The notes under the pieces were generated by a model that was not told where the DNA came from, searched no databases, and was given only the letters and a program-made list of their open reading frames with translations. The translations under genes and the position numbers were made by a program. This document shows positions 14,508 to 24,165 of a stretch of DNA of 64,000 bases, one piece after another. Positions within the stretch are counted from its first letter, which is position 1. Every line of letters begins with the position of its first letter. The stretch is from Psoroptes ovis (Eukaryota; Arthropoda; Arachnida; Sarcoptiformes; Psoroptidae). The stretch covers positions 806,001 through 870,000 of the forward strand of contig PQWQ01000015.1 in assembly GCA_002943765.1 (NCBI GenBank). The letters are read 5' to 3'.

Positions 14508-17500
14508 CCACGATATGATGCAACAAGACAAAGATATGTACATTTCGGTAAGAAACAAATGAATGTTAGAAAAATAATTTACGGATCATTAGATGCATGT
14601 TTCATTCATTTATTATTATCATTATGATTAATAAATGATAATGAAAAAACAAACGAATTGATCTTTCATTGCGTTTCAATGCATTTTTGTCATTTTGCTT
14701 TTTGTTTTTCACGGCTTATTGATGCAAACAAGACGAAAAACAATGTATATTCTTCTGTTTTCCATTGCAAAGTCAAATGAAAAATTCAAATGATGATAAT
14801 TCCCATGGAAAATGAAATGAAAATTTTTGTACGAAAAAAAAATATTTTTAGAAACAAAAAGAAGGAAATTCGCAGATAAATTTCATTATTATATTGCAAA
14901 AAAGGAAAATAATTTATTATCATTCATTCAAATTCATACTGCAAATGAATGAATTAAAGAATTTTGATGTGTGAAATAAAAAATAAGAGAGCGAATAAGA
15001 ATAATAATAATAAACTATGATAGGTTTGCAAATTTTTTTTTTGGCTTTTCACTTTCACCAATCACATATTTTACCGAAAAAAGAAGAAAAAATTATGGAA
15101 AAAAATTCGTGATACGAATATTTTTCCATTGAATATACATTGTCAAAATGTATGAAAAAACTCAAAGAGAATGGAAATATTTATATGAAAATAAAAACAA
15201 AATGTTCGGTGATATTTCTTCTTTTTGAAATTTTTTTTTCTCCAAAAGATAAAAATCTGATTATTTAGACGCGCTCACACATCCATACACGCGAACATCA
15301 TTCATGGCAAAGATGAATGAGCGAGAAATACATTTGAATTTCTTGGAATTTTTTTTTGTTTTTTCTCGGTGTTCAATTGAAGCCATTTTTGGCTTCTTTT
15401 CTTCGAATTGATTGACATACAGACATAATTGAATGGAATTGAGCCGGTTGTGTGCAAGTTTATTGGAATGTTTGAAATTTTGAATTAAATTTTGAAATGA
15501 ATTGAATTAAGAGAAATGAGGAGAAACACAAAGTGTGAAAGAGCTGAAAAACGATCAAAAAAATTTCAATTGAGAAATATAGAATCTCAAAATTCATTCA
15601 CACAAGAATTGTTTGAATAATGAATGAATTGTAATTAATAATAATAATAAATCTTTATTGCTCGGTGCGCTGCTCAAGCATTTGCACCTCTTGAATATGA
15701 TATATTTAAATGGTTACTCAATAAAATAAAATGGAAATAAGAAAATTGTGAAATTAAAATAAAATATATAATGAAAGTGTGTGTGTGTATGAACTGTGGA
15801 ATGTGTGAAATTTATGAGGATGATTATGTACAGGTGAAAAGATGAAATATGGTGGTTCACATGTGTTGTGATCGTCTCCAGTACTCCTTACACGCTTCGT
15901 TGAAGGCATGAAACTTTGATCTGCCGGCCGTCATCTCACTTAAATTAGCGAAACTTCGGGTAGCTAGATCGTAGAATTCGCATTCAAGTAGAACGTGTGA
16001 ATGAATTGTAATTGAAAATTGAAATTATTATTATTGTTATTATTATCATTCTTTTAATTTATAAAGATTTTAAAAAACTTCTCGTATTTTGATCGGAATA
16101 TAAAAATACAATGAAAAAACAGAGAAATACATCATTGAATTTCAAGTTGTCAAAATTTTTTTTTTCAAATCTGATAAGATGAATTGTTTATTTTATTTAT
16201 TATTTTTTAAAATTTTCAATTCAATTTATCACAAAAATAAAAAAAAAAATTGTGATTGAAATTGAAATTTACAATCCAATTGTAGAATTGAATCAAATTA
16301 ATGTGTCAAAATTGTTTGAAAAAAAATGGAGAATGAAAATGGATTAGTAAGATCAGAGAATTACAAAAGGTACAAATTTCATCCAGCTTTCTGTAGTGAT
16401 TGTATGATATGTTTAGTGTAATTGAATTGTAAAAATGATTTCCAAAAATTTTTTGAAAAATTCAATCGAGAAATACATAGAAAAAATTTCAAGCTAGAAA
16501 TGTTGTTGTATTTGAATGCAATAAAATTGACCAAATATCGATAATAATAATAATAATAAAATGGAAAATGAAATTTCATCAATAACAGAATTTAAATTCT
16601 TCAGAATTTCTTTAGAATATAATCATGAATACAGTTTCTTCAATATTATTCAGTCGCAATTCATTCATGTGTTTGTAAATCAGAGAAAAATAGGGAAAGA
16701 AAAGTGAAAATTTCAATCAAATAACTCAAAACGACCATTCAAATATGAATATTACATATAAATATTTAAAGATTGACTATTTTTTTATTCACATATTCAT
16801 GCCATTTGAATAAGACTTAGAAGAAGAAACATGATGACAAACATTATTATTATTATTATATCGGGGTATTAGCAGTATTATTATTATTATCAAACATTTT
16901 CGAAAATTGTTTTCGATTTTACATAAGAAAAAAATACAATTCAATTGTAATCGTTTGTGAATGAATGAATGAATGAATAAATATTTATTTGATGTACATT
17001 TAATTCGTTTTTCTCCCTTTTTTTCGGCCATCGAACAGTGAAAAAATTCAATGATTCAATTGAAAAATTTCATATGAATAAGAGAAAAAATGAATGAATG
17101 AATGAATAAATAAAAAGTTTTAGCATTTTGAATGTTATTTAAATCTTTGGCAATTTTCTTAAAAAAAATTGATCGAATTTAAATTTAGATTTTTTTTTCT
17201 TTCGAGAAATCGAAGAAAAAATTTTCCTGATAATACTTTCTATTGGCCATTTCGCTATACATTTGATTATTTTGTAATGAAAAGAAAGAAAGCAAATAAA
17301 GTTATCAAAAGCGAAATAAGAAAGTAGAAGGGAAAAAGAAAATTCAATTTTTTTCTTTACGACTGAAAATGTAAAATCTAAACAAAATATAACAAAGTTA
17401 ATTCACACATTTTTTAATTAGTTTTGATGATTTTTTCTTCTTTTTCCTCTCTCTCGCCGATTTTTCATTTAAACATATTTCGAAATGAAATTTCGAAACA

Positions 17501-18479
17501 GCAGCCAAAATACATGGAATCGAAATAATTTTCTCTCTCTCTGAACAAAATCATATCAAAAAGAAACTTTTTTATTAATAAAATATCGAATAATAATGAA
17601 AAGATGAAGAAGAATAAATCAAACAAACGAAAGAATAAAAAAAGTGTATTTCAAATATTCATTTGAAAATAATAATAATAATAATAATAAGAAATAAATA
17701 AATTAAGAAACACATTGAAATGTTCATATCGAAAATAATCTAAAATAATAGAATAAACATCATTTGATTTTCGAAACACATTGAAAATTCAATTCACTTT
17801 CTCGTACTAACTCATAACATAGACACGCACAAAATTTTGGGTTAATAAATTGCATTTTTCCAATAGTGTTCAGAAAACATAAGAAAACAATAGAACAATA
17901 TGATTATTGAATTGAAAGAGCAAAAAACAATGGCAACAACAACAAAAATCGATGAAAAGTTGATTCAAATCTATATTTATTCATATACATGTGTGCCGAA
18001 TACAATCATGATGGATAACAAAGTTCATGATAATGAACGAAATGAATTTGAACAGAGAAAAAATCAAAGTTACAATGATGAAATGAAATCAAATGATAAC
18101 AATGTTAGCGATTCTCGTGAATTCATGAAGATTCGTGAAGAATTCACTTGTGATCGGTTGCAAGAAGAAGAAATCGCAAGTGAATACGCAAATGAATGAG
18201 AAATGTACAATGAATATAATCAATGATACATGATAGCCGAAAGCAGACTATCATTGAGATATCACATGAGTGAAGCAATTAGAGTAAAGTTCAATGACAA
18301 AAGACAAAACAAGAAACGAAAGCAATCAAATGTTTTGAACCAAAACGAATTTGAATAGTGATTTGAAATGTATCTGAACTATTTTTGAAAAAATCACGAA
18401 TGAAAATTTCTGAATATTTTCATCAAACATTCAATTGAAACATTTGAATTGATTTTGTGTATTTAAATAAACAAACAAA

Positions 18480-18556
<77 letters not shown>

Positions 18557-20882
18557 AGTTTCGGGGAAAAAAATAAATATTTGAAATTCAAAAGAAAGCA
18601 AAAACACACTTGTAAATACACTATTTGAAAATTTTGATTTTCTGCTCTATTTTTCGGTGCGTAGATTTAAAATTCAAATAAAGTTATTCGGAATAAATAC
18701 CCCAAAAAAATAAATAATCAATGTTTGTATTTCGTTTTCGATTGTTACAATTGTTTTTTCAATCATTTTTTGGTTGGGTCTCTGTGTGTATACAGTTGTT
18801 CATTCATTCATTTATTTATTTATGCTGAAGCACAATTTCATCGCATTCACAATGAATGATACGCAAACACCCAAAGAAAATATCCAAATACAGAATTTTA
18901 TATTAAAAATTTGAATATGTATTCGGCTGCTGTTATTGTATTGAAGATGAATTGGAGAAATTGTAAAGTTGAATAAATTGAAATAATAAAAATAATAAAA
19001 CTATTGAAATATTTGAAACATTTCGTCCATTTTCCCGATGTTTGCTTGTTTTGAAAATCAAAAAGATTTCTTTTTTTTTTGAATCTTTATTTAAATTTTA
19101 TTAAAAAACTCAAAACTTTCCATATCATTCAAATGCTAGGACAATCATCAGTGGATTTAAAAGATCATTACAATAGTCATCGTTTATCGATTTGGCTATC
19201 GTTAATACCACGTTTACATGTACCGATTGAATTGAAACAACAAGATTCAACAAAGCCAACATTAGCGACAAATGATTTGATCAATGATATCGATGGTGAT
19301 GATAGCGATAGCAATGAATTTATTGAATTAAATAATGATGAATATTTTTACCTCAAACATCATCTGTTACCTGCTCATGAAAATTTTCAAACATATGATG
19401 GCGTTGTAAGAGAATTACCAATACATTTGCATTTAAAATCACCAAAATTACAACGTAAATATATGCGACAAAATATTAGCAGTATTTATGAACAAAAACA
19501 ACAATTATTATATGGAAAAATATATGATACAATCAATACAAATATCCTAATCAATGACAATTATATTCGAGATCAGGATTTAAATTCATTTCCATCATCA
19601 ATACAAATGACACAACAACAACTACAACAACATCAAGAACAGCAACAACATAATGATGCACGTAGACAGATAATTAATGATAAAAATAAAATTTTAATAC
19701 CACAATTAATTGAACATCATCATCATCAGCAGCAACAACAACAGCAGCAGCAAACAACAAAAGAAAATAAAGATTTTATATCGAAAACAATGGGCAAAAA
19801 TAATTCATATTCGGTATGTGTGTACATTTTAACAACAAAAATGTTTCAAATTTTTTCTGTTTTGTTCTCTATAGAGTGACACAATAGCAATTGTCAAATT
19901 CATTTGAAAAAAATTTGACAAAATATTTTCACATTTGAAGTTGACAAAATTGTCAAGTTTTTTTAAATTTCATTAATTTTCATTCTAATTATGGAGTTTT
20001 GTTTTTCGCTTTCATTCATTTGTTTCTCTTTGTTTCACCATTGATGATAAATCAAAAAAATTTTTAATAAACTTTTTCGAAACAACGAGACCAGTGCGAG
20101 CAACAAAAAAAACGAATATTTTTTACTTGGAAATTTTTTTTTTACTTTTTCTGGTTGAATAATGTCGATAATAATAATAATAATAATAATGATAATATAT
20201 TCTCAATCGTATCTCCTAGGATGCTTAACTATTTTGCAATTCATTTGGTTTTTTTTTTTTTTTTTTTTTTTGAAACTCATAGAAATTCTTTACCGTTCTT
20301 TTTCGATTTCATTTCATATTATTTCATTTTTTTTTTTTTTTAGTTTTGGTTTAGTTTAGTTTAGTTTTGAATAGTTTTGTATAGAAAAAATATTCCACTT
20401 GAATTTCAGATCAAACTGATACTGATGATGATGATGATGATGATGTTGATAACAATGTTTGAATACTTTGTTTGAATTTAAATTTTTCTCATTCGTTCGT
20501 TCGTTTGTTCGCTTTGTTCATTCGTAACATACTGAAAATATTTTGAAGTAAAGCATTTGTAAAGCATTTTGCCATTTTTGAACACTGAAAAAATGTTTTC
20601 AAGCAAAGCGATTGTTTCGTTTTTTGGCTAAAAATTTCAATGAGAATAATAATGGCAAAAGGAAAAAAATCCAACATTGAACTTCTTGATTATTGTTATT
20701 ATTATTATTATTATTATAATTCATGTATTATTTTCATTGTTCAGAACTTTTTTTTTCATTCATTTGGTTGTTGTTTTGCAATGTTTTGTTTACCAAAGAA
20801 TAGAAAAAAAATACAACAAAAAATAAAAACTGAAAAGAACAAGTTTTGAATGAAAATGTAAAGCTAACTCTGTAATATATGA

Positions 20883-20916
<34 letters not shown>

Positions 20917-23900
20917 GGTATTCACAATTGCCAAAATATTGCAATAATTTTGAAAGCGAAAACGAACAAACAAACAAACAAACAACAACGATTCATTGAA
21001 TGGACCTAAATTTTTTTGTATCATATCGAACAATTTTTATTCGTGTAATTAATATATGAATGAATGTAATGAGATTGAAAAAAAAACGAAAAACTATCGA
21101 ATTATATCTAAATGTTTAATTCATATTATTATTATCATGATTATTAGTATTATTTACGTCAAACGAACAAGAGACAAATGAAAAAAAAAAACCCTAAAAA
21201 AAATTATCAAATCAACATATGTTTTTTACACAATACATACGATTTAAATGAAAATCATGTATTATTATTGTATAATTCTTTACGAATAATGAAAATATTA
21301 ATTTCGATTCCATATTCCCTTTGTATAAATCGACGTTTGAACAAAAAAAAAAAAAAAAAAAGAGAATCATCGACCGAAAATCAAAGTTTTGCATTTCTAC
21401 ATCGCTGTTGTTGCATAATAATGATAATAATAACAATAATGGCAAGGTCAATGATTGCAAGTGAAAGTGAAAAATACAAACATAAAACATGAATGAATTA
21501 CAATATTTTAACGTTATATTTTCATTTTATTTTTAGAACTTTAGATTATTTTCTTTACAGATTATTTATATTCTTCATTTTTCTTGTTTTGTTTACACTA
21601 CAAATTACTTATTAAAAATAGCAACAAACAATAGACTAAGAATTTTTCTAGGAATTTTGTAATATGCTAATAGTAGCTATTAGTAAATTAAAATTTTACT
21701 GATAAAATGAATTTATTGTTTTTTTATGCAATTCACTTCTTGTCAAGTTCCTTTAAAGTTTTTTCCCTTTTGTTTATGTACCAAGTACAAAAGGTACAAA
21801 AAAAATGAAATAAAATTGAAACAACCCCATAAGCATACACAGACGTCTATCAGACGGTTACGAAAAATCATAACGATGAATGAATGATGGCATGTTAAAA
21901 GGCAAACAATCAATTGCAATTTTTTCCAACACAATTTTAATCAAGAAAAACATTTCTTATCGAAAAATTCTTATCACCTGATTGTATTATAAATGATGTA
22001 GACAGTGTAATGTGCTGATTCGATTTTTTAAACATGATAATTTTACATGAATTGATTGGTTTTGTCTGATTTTCAGAGAAAATGATTTTCAATAATCAAT
22101 AAATTAGTTAATTTATGATTATCAAAACAACAAACTTTTAATAAGAAAACGAATATCGATTCGACTTTATTCAATAATTCAATAATAATTAATGGATTTC
22201 CTTTTTTTTTATTATCATATTTGTTGTAATTCTATGCATAAATCAAAACAATATTTCCATAATTTTGATAATGACATTAATGAATATTATTTATTATTAT
22301 TATTATCATGATTATTTTTTATTATTATTTAATTTAATGTAATATGAAATTAGGAATCAACATCACTTATATCTGCACATCAAATTCCATCAACCTCATC
22401 GACAAAAATATTGACGGCAACATCAACATCAACATCAACATCATCATCATCATCATTCGTATCGGAAACATATGGAACATTGGTTTACATATCATTCATA
22501 ATTGGTGGATTATTATTTATACTTAATTTGATTATTGTCATTGGTGTTTATTTACAAATGAAAAATGGACGACTAAAAAGAAATAATGGTCGACATCGAC
22601 ATCGACATCGACATCGACAACAACAACAAGAACAAGAATTAGAAAATCAAGATGATCAAAGTGAAGATTTGGAAAATGATAAATCATTGGATGATCAATT
22701 AATAGATAATCAAAATTTTCGACAACAACAGCGACAGCAATCATCATCAACATTATGTGACAATAATAATGATAATAATGAATGCATTGTAATGGATACA
22801 ACAAATACGAATATAATAAGAATGACAAAAATTGTCAATGATAATAATAATCAAAATAAAAATCATAATCATAATATTTCATCAAATAAATCCATTAATA
22901 ACAAACAAAAAACAAAACATTTGGAACAAAATGTTTATCGCCATCATCATCATCATCATCATGATTCTCATAATAATAATCAACTGCAACAACGACATAA
23001 ACAACAGCAACAACAACTACAGTGTAATTATTTTACAAATGAAGCAGAAATAACAGCAACAACAACAACAAAAATAGAAAATGAAATGAAAAAATCACCA
23101 AAATTAAAAGATTATTATAATCATACAAATACACATAATAATAATCATCATCATCATGGACGAATAATTAATTCGACTGAATACAATGAAAAGGTATGTC
23201 AACATTTTGAACATTTCAAACATTGACGTAATTTCATATGAAAAACAAATTTCGCAAATAATGTCAATTTGTCATGATTTTTGAATCAATGAAATTCTAT
23301 AAATACATTCAAAATCTTTTTCAAACATAATTGGAAATGTGTTTTTATGTCAGGATATTTTTCAAAATTCAAATTTTCAAATTTTAAATTTCAATTTTCA
23401 TGTCCATTTCTCCTCCCGACCCATAATAAATCCGAATTCAAATGAATTTGAAAAAATCATCAACAGCTACAGCAGCAGCAGCAGCAGCCGTCCAATGTAG
23501 AATTATCACAATTAGTTGGAGCTACAGATTCAATTTTTATTGATGCTAATAATTGTCATCATTATAATCATCATCAACAACAACAGAATTTATTTCAAAC
23601 ATTACCATTGCTATCGAAAAATTATCAAACAACAACAATAATGGCAACAATTTCCGAACAATCAACACCATTAAAATCGATATTGAAAAATTCATCATTG
23701 AATGCAAAAAATTATACGCTACAACAACAACAAAACCAACAACAATTTGATACGAATCTATCACCAAAATCAGCAGCAGCAGCAACAACGACAACAACTT
23801 ATGCATTTGTAGATGCAACACAAGATAATTCATTGTTATATACACCAACAAATGATAATGTCAATGATAATGGTCAACAATTTGGAGATGGAAATAATTT

Positions 23901-24165
23901 TGTTGAATGTTTTTTAACAGCAACAACAGCAGCAGCAGCAACAGCAGAAACTGATCATAATCAACAATATTATCATCAACAACAATCTTCAGCGATACCA
24001 TCAACAACATCAGCAGCAGCAGCGGCAACAACATTCGACGATAATCATTGTACTCAAATCAATATTCAACATCAAAATTTAAGCCAATTACCATATATAA
24101 CATTAACGGAAATGTATCAACGACAATCTAACGACAATAATAATCAGGATACGGAAATTTCATAA
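6417..24165 (+). CDS. Neuroligin-like postsynaptic adhesion protein (gene A), nine coding exons
   Basis: Exons are 6417-7179, 10072-10833, 12263-12567, 12637-13188, 13260-13840, 14180-14547, 19140-19813, 22354-23193 and 23467-24165. They sum to 5544 nt, or 1847 residues, and every junction is GT-AG and in phase. A hydrophobic signal segment is near residues 11-30. The cholinesterase-like fold runs from about 95 to 1140 with large low-complexity insertions, followed by a Ser/Thr-rich stalk, one membrane span at about 1377-1401 and a roughly 446-residue Asn/Gln/His-rich cytoplasmic tail. Landmarks are YLGIPYASPPTGALRF, SEDCLYLNIY, GESYEWNPGSLYDGS, NEYTDW, YIFGVPF and DHYNSHRLSIW. The esterase nucleophile is lost (GHGYG, Gly555) and the His is Tyr886, while the acid (Glu757) remains, so it is predicted to be non-enzymatic, as neuroligins are. 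Family members bind neurexins at synapses. It is far longer than typical neuroligins (about 800-1200 residues) because of the insertions. The start was chosen for its CAAAATG context and the signal segment. Confidence 0.9.
7180..10071 (+). other. Gene A intron 1
   Basis: 2892-nt GT-AG intron. Contains microsatellites such as (AC)n near 8052-8070 and (AAT)n near 8983-9004, plus poly-A/T runs. No other gene seen. The open frame that ends just before exon 2 is Lys/Asn/Phe-rich and has no family resemblance. Confidence 0.75.
10072..10833 (+). CDS. Gene A exon 2: giant Asp/Asn/His-rich insertion, then esterase core
   Basis: The acceptor is CCATTTTTAG|TT and the exon is 762 nt with phase 1 at both ends. 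Residues from about 256 to 465 are low-complexity: runs of Asp, Asn, Ser, His and Gln encoded by (GAT)n, (AAT)n, (TCA)n and (CAT)n. The conserved core then resumes with FPVIIFLTGESYEW, NPGSLYDGS and IVVTLNFRLGILG. The donor is TTAG|GTGAGT. The ATG-rich frame starting at 10081 and the Asp- and His-rich minus frames here are shadows of the same trinucleotide repeats. Confidence 0.87.
10834..12262 (+). other. Gene A intron 2
   Basis: 1429-nt GT-AG intron ending in a T-rich tract and TTTTTAAG. It contains an (AC)n tract near 11569-11585, a poly-T run near 11921-11936 and a (GAT)n repeat near 12101-12125. No other feature seen. Confidence 0.8.
12263..12567 (+). CDS. Gene A exon 3: nucleophile-elbow exon, catalytic Ser replaced
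   Basis: Encodes residues 509-610. Conserved motifs are RGNYGLMDQVAALHW, ENVAEFGGQSDNIT and IVGHGYGAS. Active esterases have GxSxG at this elbow; here it is GHGYG with Gly555 in place of Ser, so hydrolysis is not expected. The acceptor is TTTTTAAG|GA and the donor is ATCAAA|GTATGA, phase 0. Confidence 0.9.
12637..13188 (+). CDS. Gene A exon 4: esterase-like domain with Ser- and Gln-rich insertion
   Basis: Encodes residues 611-794 after a 69-nt intron. It includes AGFGPIIDGIVIPQEP, matching the family segment that ends in a proline/glutamate after DG, then a Ser, His and Gln-rich insertion at about 675-736, then PDLMVGITKCE. The Glu there (757) aligns with the acid of the esterase triad. The acceptor is TCATTAG|AAA and the donor is CAGCAA|GTAAGT, both phase 0. 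Confidence 0.87.
13260..13840 (+). CDS. Gene A exon 5: esterase-like domain with His-to-Tyr change
   Basis: Encodes residues 795-987 plus two bases after a 71-nt intron. It contains FYTLINEYTDW, HPLNLMDSLIELFSDALIV and GASYGDDLAYIFGVPF. The position that carries the catalytic His in cholinesterases is Tyr886. The acceptor is an A-rich AAAAG|GCA, odd but forced by frame and homology; the donor is CGAGG|GTAAGT, phase 2. Confidence 0.87.
13841..14179 (+). other. Gene A intron 5
   Basis: 339-nt GT-AG intron of A/T-rich sequence ending in AACAAAAAG. Nothing else seen. Confidence 0.85.
14180..14547 (+). CDS. Gene A exon 6: GDPN motif and Gln/His-rich linker
   Basis: Encodes residues 988-1110 plus one base. 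It opens with the conserved GDPN that follows the last esterase helices, then a linker with Asn, Gln and His runs, then WPRYDATRQRYVHFG, equivalent to the family's W..Y....YL segment. The donor is TTTCG|GTAAGA, phase 1. Reading on into the intron would destroy the homology that resumes in exon 7. Confidence 0.84.
15621..15636. repeat. Target-site duplication of the LINE, left copy
   Basis: The 16-mer TGAATGAATTGTAATT abuts the 3' end of the LINE fragment and is repeated exactly at 15998-16013. Confidence 0.88.
15637..15997 (-). mobile_element. 5'-truncated non-LTR retrotransposon (LINE) with simple-repeat 3' tail
   Basis: A 361-bp insertion bounded by perfect 16-bp direct repeats. Read on the minus strand it starts inside an ORF, stops at 15857, continues as a 3' UTR with an AATAAA and ends in (TTA)n right at the duplication. 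A nested hairpin at 15664-15688 (GGTGC/GCACC outside, TGCT/AGCA inside) lies just before the tail, where LINE reverse transcriptases often recognise the RNA. The simple-repeat tail instead of poly-A is seen in I-, CR1- and RTE-like clades; the short fragment does not allow clade assignment. The clean duplication implies target-primed insertion, not too old. Confidence 0.86.
15857..15997 (-). pseudogene. C-terminal fragment of LINE reverse transcriptase (46 codons plus stop)
   Basis: The minus-strand frame begins HVLLECEFYD and ends with a TGA stop. The H-x-L-x-x-C spacing matches the end of the cysteine/histidine motif near the C-terminus of many LINE ORF2 proteins. The rest of the RT and the endonuclease are absent because of 5' truncation at insertion, so it is a dead fragment. 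It lies antisense inside gene A intron 6. Confidence 0.78.
15998..16013. repeat. Target-site duplication of the LINE, right copy
   Basis: Exact copy of the 16-mer at 15621-15636, adjoining the truncated 5' end of the element. Confidence 0.88.
18483..18552. repeat. (AC)35 microsatellite
   Basis: A perfect 70-nt dinucleotide run, the longest simple repeat in the window, preceded by an (AAAC)n stretch. It can form Z-DNA and should be hypervariable. It lies in gene A intron 6. Confidence 0.97.
19140..19813 (+). CDS. Gene A exon 7: end of esterase-like domain and start of stalk
   Basis: Encodes residues 1111-1335. The opening GQSSVDLKDHYNSHRLSIW with LIPRLHVP corresponds to the last helix of the neuroligin extracellular domain. 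A polar, partly acidic stalk with Gln/His runs follows. The acceptor is AATGCTAG|GA, which restores the frame broken in exon 6; the donor is TATTCG|GTATGT, phase 0. Confidence 0.85.
19814..22353 (+). other. Gene A intron 7
   Basis: 2540-nt GT-AG intron with long poly-T runs, notably 29 T at 20888-20916, plus (AAT)n and (GAT)n tracts. A stretch at 20410-20460 after an AATTTCAG could encode a short acidic peptide, but its phase does not fit exon 7. Confidence 0.75.
22354..23193 (+). CDS. Gene A exon 8: membrane span and first part of cytoplasmic tail
   Basis: Encodes residues 1336-1615. A Thr/Ser-rich juxtamembrane segment leads to the hydrophobic span TLVYISFIIGGLLFILNLII at about 1377-1401, then a basic stop-transfer region with Arg-His repeats, as expected for a type I protein. 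The remaining tail is Asn/Gln/His-rich. The acceptor is AAATTAG|GAA and the donor is GAAAAG|GTATGT, phase 0. Confidence 0.85.
23467..24165 (+). CDS. Gene A exon 9: C-terminal cytoplasmic tail and stop
   Basis: Encodes residues 1616-1847. It is Gln, Ala and Thr-rich with a more complex patch STPLKSILKNSS and ends ...QDTEIS. The last residue is Ser, so it lacks the hydrophobic C-terminal residue of the class I PDZ ligand found in vertebrate neuroligins. The acceptor is CATCAACAG|CTA; a second AG six nt downstream would also keep frame. The stop is TAA at 24163. Confidence 0.82.
   Translation, partial: LQQQQQQPSNVELSQLVGATDSIFIDANNCHHYNHHQQQQNLFQTLPLLSKNYQTTTIMATISEQSTPLKSILKNSSLNAKNYTLQQQQNQQQFDTNLSPKSAAAATTTTTYAFVDATQDNSLLYTPTNDNVNDNGQQFGDGNNFVECFLTATTAAAATAETDHNQQYYHQQQSSAIPSTTSAAAAATTFDDNHCTQINIQHQNLSQLPYITLTEMYQRQSNDNNNQDTEIS

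Larger units (their letters stand above)
14548..19139 (+). other. Gene A intron 6, host of a LINE insertion
   Basis: 4592-nt GT-AG intron. It holds the antisense LINE fragment at 15637-15997, an (AC)35 repeat at 18483-18552, (AAT)n near 17671-17689 and a small perfect hairpin at 15379-15396 (7-bp stem, 4-nt loop). A 99-codon open frame at 17900-18199 is charged and has no family resemblance; frames of that length are expected by chance at this base composition. Confidence 0.75.

Noticed and set aside
15379..15396. GAAGCCA-TTTT-TGGCTTC hairpin followed by T run, like a bacterial terminator
   Set aside because: The context is a eukaryotic intron; a 7-bp stem of this kind can arise by chance.
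17900..18199. 99-codon open frame inside gene A intron 6
   Set aside because: At this base composition a few frames of about 100 codons are expected by chance in 64 kb. No motif, no splice support and no family resemblance.
20410..20460. Possible alternative acidic terminal exon of gene A in intron 7
   Set aside because: The acidic reading needs phase 1, but exon 7 ends in phase 0; in the correct phase it reads through Met repeats.
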